A stretch of 64,000 nucleotides of DNA from Phymatolithon calcareum (GCA_977006965.1 OZ345356.1:620001-684000), one strand, 5' to 3'. Positions 1 through 10,212 are shown, numbered from the stretch's first letter. Translations and numbers: made by a program. Notes: generated by a model not told the origin, from the letters alone.

Positions 1-39
1 CGGTCCGATCTCCAAATCAACTAAATAAGATACAGTACT

Positions 40-1255
40 TTTTTTTTTTTGATTGGAGTTTATTTAAAAGCCTCACAGTCTTACGAATATACGGGCAAGG
101 CTTCCTCAGTTGCTACCTTCCAGTGTGTAGACCGTTGAAACCTACCGCCTTCCATAGGCGGTGGGGAAAGTATGGAACCTGGATCGTCCTACCTACTATG
201 AGGTGTTCTTGTGGGTTCGCTGCTGGTGTTCCCGCTATTTGGCTTTGTGTCCCAAGGGACATCTAGTTAACTTCTCGTATCTTGATTTCAGAGCAGTCCT
301 TCTTCATTTTCCATGCACTCTATGATGGTCTTGCTGAATAGCAAAAGCTCGTTAAGTGCTCTTTCGGTATCCGGTCTTTTGTCTTCTTTCAAGTCGTATC
401 CTGACAGATTGTTTTCCAGCGTTGCCATATGCTGTCGAGCTCGGTTTCCAAATTTTTCCACCATGCTTGTTGTCGACACCTGCGGAAATCTTCCGCAGAC
501 GTACTGTAGCGCTAATTGCCTGTGCTTCACCTTCGGGAGTTTGAGGATTGCTGGTAGCTCGCTCGTCTTGTCATACGGGATTCTCCTCTTCCTCTTCAAT
601 TCGAGACGATCTCCTTCCATTGTGAGGAATTTTGAGCGAAGCATTTCGGCAGACTGCTTTGCTTGAATGTGTTTGGTTGCTTCCACAAACGGTTCCCTGT
701 TTTCCATAGCGGCAATGTCGTTCCTGGTCGACTGGAGCTCTTGGTTGTTTCTGCTCTCAGGCGGCTTTTGTAGGTACATCTTTTCTTTGCGTAAGAATGT
801 ATCAACACTGCCTGACAGGATGTCTACACGTGTCTCTGTGCACTTGTACAACACACTTCTGGACATCCTGGCAGTACTCGGCACTCAGCAATATCTCCGC
901 TTCTCGGCTTAACGTCTTTCGTGATGTGTGATACGCAATGGCTAAAATAGTGTTAAAATAGGTTTTCACTCCTTCCACTCGTCCTATGGAGATACGCAAG
1001 GAATGAGATACAGAGCGGACTGATTAGTACTTCTGACAACTCATCCATCAACGACGACAACTGATCGACGAGGGATTACCGTTTTCCTCTCTTCCAATAT
1101 CGAGCACCCTGTTCACACACATTAAAGGGACCGGTACACAAACACTTCACGTACCGGATACCCGCGCTCCTTTTCCTCGTTAAACACAAACACCTTCTGC
1201 ACTCCCTAAGAAGACGTCCTGCGCAACTTTAAACCTACAAGCTGCACGCCATTCT
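40..1255 (-). mobile_element. LINE-B insertion, rearranged (3' end plus unrelated 5' part)
   Basis: A T-tract at 39-50 is the reversed polyA tail. The next bases reverse-complement the 3' UTR and ORF end of the LINE-B copy at 19519-21844. A 9-bp repeat TACAGTACT lies at 31-39 and 1256-1264, and the undisturbed site is visible in the duplicate at about 50420, so 40-1255 is the inserted DNA. Only 40 to about 788 matches LINE-B. From 789 to 1255 the sequence is not in the other copy; it could be the LINE 5' leader joined by internal deletion, or a template-switch product. The match and repeat are seen; the mechanism is inferred. Confidence 0.75.
288..788 (-). pseudogene. LINE-B ORF C-terminal fragment
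   Basis: About 166 codons match the last part of the 19540-21600 reverse transcriptase ORF, from residue context YLQKPPES to the terminal NEEGLL. The stretch is beyond the RT palm and contains no catalytic residues. It has the conserved RRIPYDK and LPKVKHRQLALQY blocks shared by LINE-A, -B and -C here. It reads into unrelated sequence upstream of about 788. It is a dead 3' fragment; expression is not expected. Confidence 0.85.
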
Positions 1256-1347
1256 TACAGTACTGTACTTTATAAAGTACAGAGCAGCCAACCGCTCCCA
1301 GATAGAGAACTGTATACAGTTGTCTATCTGGGAGGGTTGGCTGCTCT
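1256..1347. repeat. Stack of three palindromes (cruciform-prone)
   Basis: Seen directly: TACAGTACTGTA at 1256-1267, GTACTTTATAAAGTAC at 1265-1280, then a hairpin with arms 1281-1306 and 1323-1347 (one extra base in the left arm) around a core AACTGTATACAGTT. The duplicate at 50420-50470 has only a single, non-inverted version of the arm, so the inverted half was added in unit 1. It may be a small foldback or a by-product of the adjacent LINE insertion. Confidence 0.8.
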
Positions 1348-2158
1348 TGCACCACAGCTGTTCTGTCTGTCCTTGCCAACACGAAGTGCGTGCGCGTGCG
1401 TGCGCGTGCGTGGGCACAAGCACACCGGCGTAATATTCGAGTCGCGTGGTGCGCTCTAGCAATATGGAAGGCTGCGAGCACGGCGCCAATGGCGTTCGCA
1501 ACGCCACGCGCTGTGGCCATCGCCTTCACTGACACCAACCGGTGGTCATCAGGTGTGGCAAACACGAGCGAGAAAAGAAAAGTATCACTCCTTCCGTTCT
1601 CCTTCGTTCCGCGCTGAGCATTCTGGACAGCATCACGAAGTGGTTGCGATGACCCCCTCAGCCAACCGCTCGTCTGTCCCATCGCCCAGTAAAGTCTTTG
1701 GTGCGTCCTCGTTTTATGGTAGACTCCCCTTGCGCTTGATATCACCACGCTTCTGGTCAGGTCAGCGCTGTAATTTTCAACGAGCGCTTATGCTTTCTTC
1801 TGCTTGAACCAGGGCGTGTCCATATTACGCGGCCATGTTTGGAAATAGAGAAGCATGTTGGGGGGAGTGAGTAGAACCGAAAGGGAAACGAACACAGCTA
1901 CAGTCAGTCCTCCTAGCGCTAAAGTTCCCGACTGTCGCTGCATCTTGCGGGTAGTTCAAGCGTTAGTCCGTAACCAGACCACGCGAAGGCGTTGGGTAGC
2001 AACGCGAAGTACACATCTTATCCCAGATCAAACTCCTACCTATAAAGAGTTTCGGCGCACTCCAGTTCTTCCCATTCGGGTGCACACTCCTCTGTAACTA
2101 ATGCCACAACAGCTGTGACGTGCCGAGTTTTCCTGTTGGCCTGAGAAACGAACAATGC
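1348..2158. repeat. Block A leader, non-coding or decayed; matches 50470-51413
   Basis: Conserved in the second A copy, except that 50731-50892 is replaced here by a short unrelated stretch. A GTGCGC-type microrepeat sits at 1386-1412. The minus strand of the other copy is open for 230 codons (50643-51335) with one hydrophobic stretch, but here that frame has a stop (CAA to TAA, around 1790). I see no convincing gene; it is 3' flanking DNA of the sulfotransferase-like gene. Confidence 0.5.
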
Positions 2159-3559
2159 TTACAAAGCGCCAGGCAGGTCTGCGTTCAGCGGGAGAAGCGG
2201 CGCCGACCTCGGGCGCAATTTATGCACATCATCGATGGCTCGCAACGCCACGTCGCATGTGACAGCCGTTGCCGTCGCCTTGGCGCGTTTTTTCACTTTG
2301 TCGCGCGATAGGAACGAGCCGCGCTGCGAGTCCAACTTGGACGCGTTGACGACCGCAGACACATGCGCGTCGGTGAGCATCGGTTTGTCATCGCCCAGAA
2401 GGTGCACCAGCGCGTCGCGATACATCTGCTCGCGGTCGCGGCCTACAAGTTTCTCGAAGCGAACTGAGCGCACGCGGATGTCGCGACATCGCAGCGCGTA
2501 ATAACGATACAACGACGTCGCGGTAGTGGCGTAATACAATGCGTAAAACTCGAGGTCGTCTCGTTGGAAAAACGGACGGAACGCGTCAATATACTCACGC
2601 TCTGCGACGTGCATATCGCTTTCGCCGTGGTCAAAGTTGAGTTCCTGCAATTGTATGGCAGTTAACGCAGGCACACGGCGCACACGAGAGTGGTACCAGT
2701 GCAGCGCGGCGTAAATCGCAATCACGGGCAGCGTCGAGAACGAACGCTCGATTGACGCTGCACATCGGTGCGCGTCGCGGTGCGAGAACAAAGCGGTTGC
2801 GTTCGGGAATAGCCTATGGAGCGTGGGTGCAAGCGGCAGAGCGGCCGAACGCGGTTTCAGCAGCATTAGACGCGGCACCGTGGCCGTTATTGGCAACAGT
2901 GTCAGCACCACGGCGCGCAGTAGTTGTTCACGTCGCACACGAGGAAGTGCGACGCGTTCACCGAAGCAAAACGACATCAACACGTCAGGTTCACTCACGC
3001 AACGGACTAAGCCTTCCGCGCCACCCAACGCGCGACACAGCAAGGTGGAGCCCGAACGCGCAACAGACCACACGGAGCTGATGCGCGTGCGACCATTGTT
3101 TCGACGTGCGCGTTCCTCTGCGCCGCGCACCAAATCGTCCAGCGACGTCACAAACAAGTAGCGCGCATGATGAAACACCGATTCATAAACGAACGGCGCG
3201 TTGAGCACGCGGTCGACGTGCTCCTCGTCGCCGCCCACGTCCACGAAAGTGGCTACGCCGCGATCAAGGTGCACTGTGTAGAGGAACACGCTCGGCGAAC
3301 AAATTGCGCTCAAGATGTCGACGTTCGTCGGCGACGCGGTTAGAAAGTCGCCTTCAGATGCTGGGGAGCCATCCAGACGATTTCGTGCTAGGATACGTCG
3401 TCTTGACGTAACACCGTCGGCACACGCTCGAGGGCGCTTCTGCACGAGCGCGAACACTGCGCATAGCAGGCGGAAAAGCAAGAGCGCGCAAATCTGCACG
3501 ACACATTGCGCCGAGGTTTGCCAAGAGTGTTCAGACTGGCAGATCTCCGGAGAATTCAC
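2159..3559 (-). CDS. Sulfotransferase-like P-loop protein, copy 1
   Basis: Intact ORF of 466 aa on the minus strand. Residues about 18-40 are hydrophobic and could be a signal anchor, giving a type II topology typical of Golgi sulfotransferases. At 165-174 SVARSGSTLL fits the 5'-phosphosulfate-binding loop of PAPS-dependent sulfotransferases. FSHRDAHRCAASIERSF (258-274) fits the 3'-phosphate-binding region with Arg261, Asp262 and Ser269. SEPD (189-192) follows the P-loop as in distant animal and protist members. Substrate unknown. A nearly identical 471-aa copy lies at 51414-52829, with about two dozen amino-acid differences by eye and a 5-residue N-terminal difference. Both copies open suggests selection or recent duplication. 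The start was chosen at the first Met before the hydrophobic segment. Confidence 0.75.
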   Translation of the reverse strand: MNSPEICQSEHSWQTSAQCVVQICALLLFRLLCAVFALVQKRPRACADGVTSRRRILARNRLDGSPASEGDFLTASPTNVDILSAICSPSVFLYTVHLDRGVATFVDVGGDEEHVDRVLNAPFVYESVFHHARYLFVTSLDDLVRGAEERARRNNGRTRISSVWSVARSGSTLLCRALGGAEGLVRCVSEPDVLMSFCFGERVALPRVRREQLLRAVVLTLLPITATVPRLMLLKPRSAALPLAPTLHRLFPNATALFSHRDAHRCAASIERSFSTLPVIAIYAALHWYHSRVRRVPALTAIQLQELNFDHGESDMHVAEREYIDAFRPFFQRDDLEFYALYYATTATSLYRYYALRCRDIRVRSVRFEKLVGRDREQMYRDALVHLLGDDKPMLTDAHVSAVVNASKLDSQRGSFLSRDKVKKRAKATATAVTCDVALRAIDDVHKLRPRSAPLLPLNADLPGAL

Positions 3560-3589
3560 GAGAGTAGGACTGTGATGTGCTGTGTGTAT

Positions 3590-3685
3590 GCAATGATTTA
3601 AAATAAATCGTTTTAAAATATAGACGTTTTAAAACGTTTTTAAACGTTCGAAAAACGTTCGAAAAAATATACACGTGTTGTGCAT
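3590..3685 (-). promoter_or_regulatory. AACGTT-rich array upstream of the sulfotransferase-like gene
   Basis: Just upstream of the minus-strand start are repeated AACGTT and TTTAAAACG words, partly palindromic, in an AT-rich setting. The same array precedes the second gene copy (52860-52945) and is expanded there. Position and conservation suggest promoter or replication-related DNA; no factor can be named. Confidence 0.4.
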
Positions 3686-3831
3686 CATACATCTTTCATT
3701 ACAGTCGGGCTTCGATTGCATCGCTGGGGACCACATGATGTGTGGTAGGATTGCTCACGGTCCGGTCCGGTTCGTCGGTTAACCGGTTACAGTAACCGCC
3801 CGGGAGCTGCGGGAATATTGAGACTACACCG

Positions 3832-4242
3832 TTAGCCCACGTGCATGGGGGATGCGATTTTTCGCATATAAGGAAAATGTACATTTTTGATAGCAACATT
3901 GTGCTTTTTTAAACTTTTTGTCCTTGTTGAAAATCCTGTTCAAGTGTCGAGCATCATAAAAATATCAGCTATGATTACGAAGTTACATGCGAAATATCGC
4001 ATATAACTGGTTTACTCATAGCTCGCCTTCTTTTCGATAAAATGTCTTTAGTTCTATAGAGCAATAAAGGAGTCTTCTGAAGGCGAAGAGCATCTGTACA
4101 GTATAGAAGGCAGACAGCCCTCTTCGATTATCAACAGGAAAAAAATTGGAAAACCGGCGATATTTTGCGAGCTGTGAAGTTTTCTTTGCTTGATATGCGA
4201 TTAATCGCATATAAGGTCTGCACGTGGGCTAACCCACGTGCA
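3832..4242. mobile_element. MITE with TTAGCCCACGTGCA ends and three internal palindromes
   Basis: Left end TTAGCCCACGTGCA (3832-3845) is inverted at 4219-4232, and CCCACGTGCA repeats again at 4233-4242. The equivalent sites near 53215 and 12797 lack the insert. Inside, a palindromic word ATGCGA-N-TCGCATATAA occurs at about 3852-3873, 3987-4006 and 4195-4216. There is no coding capacity. Non-autonomous DNA element; superfamily unknown. Confidence 0.65.
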
Positions 4243-4260
4243 AGTCGAGGATTTTGGAAC

Positions 4261-4728
4261 TGTCGGTCAAAACAAAATTGTAAATAGAAACTGATCTTGG
4301 GATTTGAACTGATAGAAATCTTCGAGCAAGAGCTTCACAGCTCGTCGAAGGATGATACACGAACAAGGTGTTCGCTACCTTGTCACAAGGTAGGCCTCAG
4401 CGAAGTTCGTGCAAACACTCGGGTACTTCTGGGTTGGTTCAAATCGTTGCCTCTTTTACTGTCGGTCGCATTATAGAATACTGATATACTATTCCCCATG
4501 TACTTGTAATCCTAATGATTACCGACTGTACTGACAACGTAACAAGCAAGTGTGTCCAAAGGGTTGGACACACACGAAAACATAGAACAATAAAACAACA
4601 AAGTGGAAAACATAAAAAGAATACAAACAGACAAGACGATAAGACGCAATCTTTCGCATCAGCACGTGAGACGGTAAAGCTCACGCGAATGGTCGAGTTC
4701 CCGATGCGTCCATTCCAGTGCATCGACA
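4261..4728. mobile_element. Solo LTR candidate, 468 bp
   Basis: Ends TGTCG and CGACA (TG...CA), flanked by a 5-bp duplication GGAAC at 4256-4260 and 4729-4733. The two other U copies have an uninterrupted site (GGAACCCCTGAAATC). No ORF of a retroelement lies inside. A solo LTR left by LTR-LTR recombination is the best reading. It does not match the Gypsy LTR at 32948-33295. Confidence 0.65.
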
Positions 4729-5405
4729 GGAACCCCTGAAATCTTTAACGAAAATCATAATCAAGGCACATACTTTTGCTTGAAATTTCCTATTAAATTT
4801 TATACCTCGAACTTGATATCATAATATTTCGGTATCTCTAACTTTCACAGGAAGTCATGATTTCCGCGAAAGCACCGTGTTTGTGGAAACGAGCACTGAC
4901 ATGAGCAGATGCAAGTTTACATTTGGGCCACGAACTTTGTTCTCATAGGCTGAGTTGGACAGCCAAATCTATGAGTCATATGATATGACTGTATATGAGA
5001 TCTTTGAAGTTGGATCAATCGACGGGTCGGTGATTCAGACAATCCAACACAGCAAGGTCTTTTACTGTATGGCAAACGGTGGTTCGGCATTTCTGGTCAA
5101 TACCGACTTTATGCCTTCACCTCCGCACATCTAAAGTCAATCACTTATATCTACTGTAGTGATCCACTGCAGTTCTCGCGCATCTGAAGCCACCATTGCA
5201 ATGTACTCACTGATATCTTTAGTTTGATATACGTTTTGTCACCAAAATGATTCTATGTGCTTCGTGATAGTCAAGTGAAAAACGTCAAAATCCGCTTTTT
5301 TGAGCAAGAATCCATTTTTCAGAGGGCTGATGCGCAAAACCGAGGACATTCTATGAACATTTTTTTGGCAGCAATCGAAGATAATAAAATTACAAATATC
5401 CCCTC
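4729..5405 (+). repeat. U leader of the TM gene, copy 1
   Basis: Conserved non-coding block upstream of each TM gene (copy 2 at 12797-13973, copy 3 at 53215-54600). Contains no ORF kept in all copies. Its last bases, AAAATTACAAATATCCCC, resemble the 3' tail of LINE-D. Promoter and 5' leader of the TM gene presumably lie here; I see no definite TATA box. Confidence 0.6.
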
Positions 5406-5473
5406 AACCCGTCCAGAACTGGGGTTTTAAGGAGGCAAAGCAACTAGCTGAACTATGGCAGCATGGTGGCAGC

Positions 5474-6523
5474 ATGGACCGGGGCGCGTTCGAGCAGTTT
5501 CAGGCGCGCCTGCGCTCGCCGCTGGAGACGATCGCGGCTTCGGCGATTATCGCCATGACGTGTCTGCGACGTGTGTTTCGCAGCGGCGCGCGGGTGCCGT
5601 TCATGCTGTGCGGGCACGTATACGCGCGGCCGCCGCGCGAGATATACTTCCTGGTGGCGGTGTTGGCGAACGTGGTGCTGCTGCGCGTGGTGCTCAACAC
5701 CGTGAGACGCTACCTCGCGGTGCTGCGCCGGGGCGCCGGGCACCCCACCGCGCGCCTCGTGCCCAGCGTGGGCAGCGACGCCTCCATGGGGCACGTCGCC
5801 CTGTACACGCGCCGCTGGATGCCGGTCTTCGGCGCCGTGGTCTACGTCTTCAACGCCGCCTTCTTCACCTGGTTCCTCGGCCGCCGGATAACTCAGGCGT
5901 ATGTCGCGTTCGGAGGCATCACCGCCGTGCAGGTGCTCAATCTCGTGCTTGGCGTCGCCAACGCCGCGCTCCCGCCGCAGAAGCGCAAGACGTTCGACGC
6001 CGTCGCCAAGTTCCTCAGTGTCTTCGTTACAGACCGTGAGTATCACGACCCCGGCCTCGAGGACCGCGACTGGAGCCCGTCAGAGTCTGACGAAGCTGTA
6101 GACGGCTTCACCGACGCGCTCGGCGTACAGTCCGGAGGTGCCGCATTCGATGTCGACGACAAAAAATCTCTCTACGTTCACGGTGCCGGAAGTTTCGGGC
6201 TGCTAAACAAGGGTGCATGCTTGATCTATGGCATGCGCGTCGGAAACCCGGTTCAGGTCGAAAAGCAGGACCTAGACTTTCGCCTAGTACCGCTCAGAGT
6301 GCCGTACGCGCTCGTGTGGTATTCCATCTACGAGGGGTTTCTTGAGATGGGCGGATACAAGGGCGCAGACGAGATCGACAAGTGCATCGTTTGGTTGATA
6401 CTCGTATCCGCGATCTCCGGGATATGCGTCAGCTACATCCCGGGTCCCTGCTTGGTAATCAAGAATAACTGCAAAGATTTAACCGGGGGTCGCGGGAAAA
6501 TTCGAGAGTCCGAGTTTTTTTGA
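5474..6523 (+). CDS. Multi-span membrane protein, TM family copy 1 (3' end replaced by a transposon)
   Basis: 349-aa ORF beginning MDRGAFEQF. The reading frame is open further 5', but the upstream Met used in copy 3 is AAG here. Hydrophobic segments fall about 32 residues earlier than in copy 3: near residues 17-34, 57-75, 116-135, 141-165, 276-291 and 304-329. From 6487 a TIR element replaces the normal ending, so the last residues (GGRGKIRESEFF) are transposon-encoded instead of the usual short tail ending PNR. GC is much higher than in flanking DNA, especially in the first half. No known family recognised. The protein may still be made with a changed C-terminus. Confidence 0.65.
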   Translation: MDRGAFEQFQARLRSPLETIAASAIIAMTCLRRVFRSGARVPFMLCGHVYARPPREIYFLVAVLANVVLLRVVLNTVRRYLAVLRRGAGHPTARLVPSVGSDASMGHVALYTRRWMPVFGAVVYVFNAAFFTWFLGRRITQAYVAFGGITAVQVLNLVLGVANAALPPQKRKTFDAVAKFLSVFVTDREYHDPGLEDRDWSPSESDEAVDGFTDALGVQSGGAAFDVDDKKSLYVHGAGSFGLLNKGACLIYGMRVGNPVQVEKQDLDFRLVPLRVPYALVWYSIYEGFLEMGGYKGADEIDKCIVWLILVSAISGICVSYIPGPCLVIKNNCKDLTGGRGKIRESEFF

Positions 6524-7717
6524 AATCTGCACCTGCAGTATTGGCCATAGGCGAATTAATCAGAAATCCTCACGATGCGCATTTGATAAAAGTTGTAAAA
6601 ACATTTTGCTGATAGCGAACTATTGCTTTTGGTACGGCGCGTTTCTGAAAGGTGATGCTAAGATACTGGACACATTTGTCAATTATAAGTGATCATCACC
6701 CACCTCACTGCAGATCACATCATGTGATCCGCATTGCGGTGGGCCTTACCAATCAAAGATTGAGAGGTGACAGCCAGCGTAAAATTCGTTGTTTGGCTCA
6801 AAAACGTTTTGGTGCAGTTCCAATTGCAGCTGCTGTGCAGTGCCGTATTGCACTACTGGTGTAAGTTCTATTTATTGCTCGAAATATGCTTCAACGAACT
6901 TAGTTGCCTCGAATGTTCGCTTTCTTTAAACTTCGCTTTCCGAATTCTCGCCAGTTCTATAACTTTATGGGCAAATGGACACGAATTATGGTAGCAAGGA
7001 CCAAGGTATTCAAATATTCGGTGCGATAAATAAGCTCGGTCAATCGAATGGCAAGAATTAGCTGGTCCAAGTTGCCGAACGTTCGGCAATTCAGCGATTT
7101 TTCGAAATTTTACCTACCGAATTTTTATGGAAAGCATGAACATTTTCCAGATCGCTGTGACGTAGTATGTTCTACAAGCTATGCGTGACAAAGTTTCGCA
7201 GTAAACTGTTCGGCTGTCTCGCGAACTCACGAGTGGGAGCTCATTAAAAATTGACAAATTAGAACTTCAGCTACAAAACAGCCGAACGTTCGCCGAACGT
7301 TTGCCGAATGCTCGCCGAACGTTTGGCGAATTTTTGCTCTATTGAACGATTAAGTCTATTCAGTGGGTTAACAACCAAGCAATTGTGCAATAGAATGTCG
7401 GAATGCACTGACGTATGCCTTAGTTGGAACCAACATCACTGCATCTCACTGGAAATACGTATCATTTCTCTGTCCGAAAAGGACACAGTGTTAAATTACA
7501 GCTTGCGTGCATTTCAATACCTCCGAATTGAAGCAGCTGACTAAACTGCTGCTTGAAAAAATGTCTTTATTATGCAAAGCAATGATGATGACTAAAAATT
7601 TGTGTTATCATTATGAAAAGAGCGAGCCCCAAACGCAAATACTGGCACACTTGCCATAAAATTTTGGTTCATCAATGGTACCAAATTATTCGATGTTTCG
7701 AATTTTCCCGCAACCCC
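6487..7717. mobile_element. 1.23 kb TIR element inserted in TM copy 1
   Basis: Starts GGGTCGCGGGAAAATTCGA and ends with its inverse (TCGAATTTTCCCGCAACCCC). Flanked by CCGG at 6483-6486 and 7718-7721 (3- or 4-bp duplication). TM copies 2 and 3 have the empty site. No transposase is seen: the longest ORF, 7308-7544, has no known motif. Internally there is an 11-bp tandem array (7281-7335) and an 18-bp palindrome (7072-7089) with the same GCCGAACG core, likely transposase-binding or origin-like repeats. Superfamily uncertain. Confidence 0.8.
7072..7335. repeat. GCCGAACGTT palindrome and 11-bp tandem array
   Basis: TTGCCGAACGTTCGGCAA is a perfect 18-bp palindrome at 7072-7089. At 7281, 7292, 7303 and 7314 the unit GCCGAACGTTC or a close variant repeats with exact 11-bp period, about one helical turn, fading by 7335. 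Both lie inside the TIR element. Confidence 0.8.
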
Positions 7718-8050
7718 CCGGCCCCAACCGCTGACAAATGTAGATTTTCAGGAGGCATCGCTTTGCGTTACTGTACATAGAAAACCCAGCTGTATTTCGT
7801 ATCTAAAGATTGAGACGTAAAAATGTCCGGATCCTCTTCCCTACACGGAGTGCGGCAGGAGCCGAAATTGAAGCCATTTCACCATGCTACAGAAAATCAA
7901 AAATCATGACCTCGAAATCATACCTTCAGGAGTAGTCCATCGCAATCTTCTGTACCGAATATGTACACCTGTAGCACCTCACATGCGGAACCAAACAGCA
8001 GTTTGCATCCTGGAGGAGCAGATTCCGGCTGTAGCAGAAGCTCATTTTTA
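7718..8050. repeat. D block, copy 1 (short form)
   Basis: Continues the normal TM 3' end (CCCCAACCGCTGA), then non-coding DNA shared with 15935-16945 and 55700-56762. About 650 bp present in those copies is absent here at about 7962. No gene seen. Confidence 0.7.
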
Positions 8051-9546
8051 AATTTAGGTTCTTGAAATTTACAACAGCGTCAGAGCTGTTGGCAAGAGCC
8101 GTGGGATACAGTGCGATGTATTCCGAGTTGTTGCCGACGTTAGTGATGATGGTGTGCCAAGGGATATCCTCATGAAGAGGCTGACGGAGAAACTACCTGA
8201 AGAGATAACAAGAACGGTTGCGTACCTGTTAAAACCCTCGTGAGTCACATCAGCTGGAGACGAGACAGAAACGTGGTGTATCAACGGCCGAGAAGTGCTT
8301 CAAGGTTCCCCGCTTAGTACATGCCTATACAATATATTCATGGACACATTCGCAGAAGCCGTCTCCAAGACAGACGGAAACGTCTCAGAGAGCTCAATGC
8401 AATTGTTCGCACATGATGTTCAGCTTCAAGCGAAGACAGGACGAGGAATGCAGAAACTTCTAGATATAGCGACCATTTGGGCAAGCGAAAATGGCATGAA
8501 ATGGAACACAAAGCCAGGAAAAAGGGAAGTTCTTAAGTACAAGGGACTTCAGAAGCACACTCTTTACTTGGCGGGACGAGAACTGCATCAAGCCTGGAGA
8601 CTCTCGTATCTTGGGGTAAGCATGAATAACAAGGGTGTTTCGAATGACACGGCCATAGCAAGAGTTCAAAATGCTGCAGGATGCATACATAAGCTTCGGG
8701 AGCTTGGAGTGAATGTTCGAGGATTCAAACCGGAGACATGCATCAGGATCTTTAAGTCACTAATTATCCCGAAATGGGAGTATGCGTTACACGTTACTCC
8801 AATGACAAATCGATTGCTCTCGGCAATCGAGTCGGCTGAGAGCTTGTTCTACAAGAAGGTTTTCCGAAAATATGCCGAACACCGCGGGGACCGAATGCGA
8901 GTTCTGTGCCGACTGGGACCTTCGAAGATGAGGAGACGCCATCAAGCAGAAATGTTTGCATTAAGCTTGGTAAGACACAAAAAGCGCTTTGAAGAAACAG
9001 GAGAGTCCTTTGGAAGAGATGAGGACACAAAGGAAGGAATGAAGGATATTGAATATCTCAAGATATATGAAGACTTGCGATAAGCCCTTCAGAAAGCCCA
9101 GGAGGGATCTGTCACGAAGAAGAGGAGGAGAGAAGAAACAATTAAGGTATGGGAAAAGGAAGAAGAAGGCAGATCAATGAAGATTCCTATTGAAGGCAAG
9201 CTACCAGGGATCCTTTACGCAGGAGAAAGAAAAACACGTTTAAGGTGCCTACGGTTGACATTCAGTCGAGCACCCCTTTGGAGAAAATCAGTATTGGGTG
9301 CCTACTGTGGGATTACCGCGGTAATCGAACTAGTCACCTTACAACGTACTCTAGCGTCGTCGAAGATGAGCACAGAAATTGAGTTTGAGTGCAAGAGACT
9401 CACAGGAGCTCTTGTTGGGAGAGAATTACGAATTAAGAACGTGATGATTAGCAAGAAGACTTTAGCTTAGAGAATAACGCAAGAGCTGCCCCGTTACACT
9501 ACGGTGAAGCTTTGTGAGCTCTCAAAATAAAATCATCAAATATCCC
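8051..9546 (+). pseudogene. LINE-D reverse transcriptase fragment, copy 1
   Basis: Encodes a 5'-truncated non-LTR RT. The region around RT motif 4 reads LQGSPLSTCLYNIFMDTF; the normal P of PQGSP has changed. The catalytic FADD box reads FAHD, and a stop replaces Trp at about 8240 (KPS-stop-VTSAG); another stop follows EDLR at 9081. The thumb region (WRLSYLGVSM) and a lysine/arginine-rich tail (KKRRREE) follow. The 3' end is not polyA but ATCATCAAATATCCC. Same family as 16945-18425, 23502-24605 and 57168-60570. Dead. Confidence 0.85.
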
Positions 9547-9749
9547 CCGACGGTAGTGCATCGTCATTGCAACAGCTTGGAAACAATGATCTGGTGAGTT
9601 GGCGCTCCATCCAGTGTGTCTATATCTCCTATAAAACCCTCTCTTTCTGCTTAACCTGTGCAGCAATCATCTTCTCAAGTTGTGCTTATTCTGACCATCT
9701 CAAGAGAAGCAAATGCCCCACACCTTACCGCATCGCACACATATCCAAA
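9547..9749. repeat. E block leader upstream of the zinc-finger-like gene
   Basis: Non-coding in appearance and conserved in all three units. The frame is open upstream of the chosen ATG, giving a longer ORF from 9567, but the context AAAATGGCTG at 9747-9756 is the better start. Probably the promoter and 5' UTR. Confidence 0.4.
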
Positions 9750-10212
9750 ATGGCTGATCCGCTCACAGTCGTTGCCGCCGCCGACGCCGGAGTGCGAGCT
9801 CTGGGTAGACTTTTCGGATTTGCATGGACGTTCGCGTGCGACATCTGCGGACATCCGCTCTGCTTGAAGAAAAACAACATCAGGAAACACAGAAAGGGTA
9901 CAAGGAATATGTTCATTTTCGCAGAAGGACGGGTATATAAGAACTTGTGGCCAGACGTACCTGATTGAATTTAAATCCGACTTTGCTTGCCTTCCGACCG
10001 GCTGAGCGTATCTGCGATAAATTTTACCGGAGATGAAAGTACTGCGTACTCTCTGCTCAATCTTTGTGTTCTGTATTCAGCGCCAGTGGGAATGTCCTCG
10101 TTGCCCCGACAAGCTGGACAAATATAATTTCTTACATCGAGATGCTCACGAGACCGCGCATATCCCCCATGCACGACACAAGACTTCCCGTGCATATCTA
10201 GTGAAAGTTTAG
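9750..10212 (+). CDS. Small C2H2 zinc-finger-like protein, copy 1 (two exons predicted)
   Basis: Model: exon 9750-9932, intron 9933-10080 (GTATAT...ATTCAG, 148 nt), exon 10081-10212; 104 aa. The exon junction is in phase. Exon 1 begins MADPLTVVAAADAG and contains CDICGHPLCLKKNNIRKH, a Cys-x2-Cys...His half-finger. Exon 2 reads RQWECPRCPDKLDKY then NFLHRDAH, a good C-x2-C-x10-H-x3-H finger. The intron is inferred because both frames are kept in copies 1 and 3, while copy 2 (18634-19097) has a frameshift and a stop. Function likely nucleic-acid binding; target unknown. A fragment of a larger zinc-finger gene is possible. Confidence 0.5.

Noticed and set aside
5453-6046. Long antisense and alternative-frame ORFs over the TM genes
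   Set aside because: High GC removes stops in all frames. These frames do not carry the conserved hydrophobic pattern and are not kept as well between copies.
7281-7335. CRISPR-like repeat array
   Set aside because: 11-bp units without spacers inside a TIR element; no cas genes, and the host is eukaryotic.
9750-9800. MADPLTVVAAADAG as a fungal STAND/NLR N-terminal domain
   Set aside because: Only about 15 residues look alike, and no NACHT or NB-ARC domain follows.
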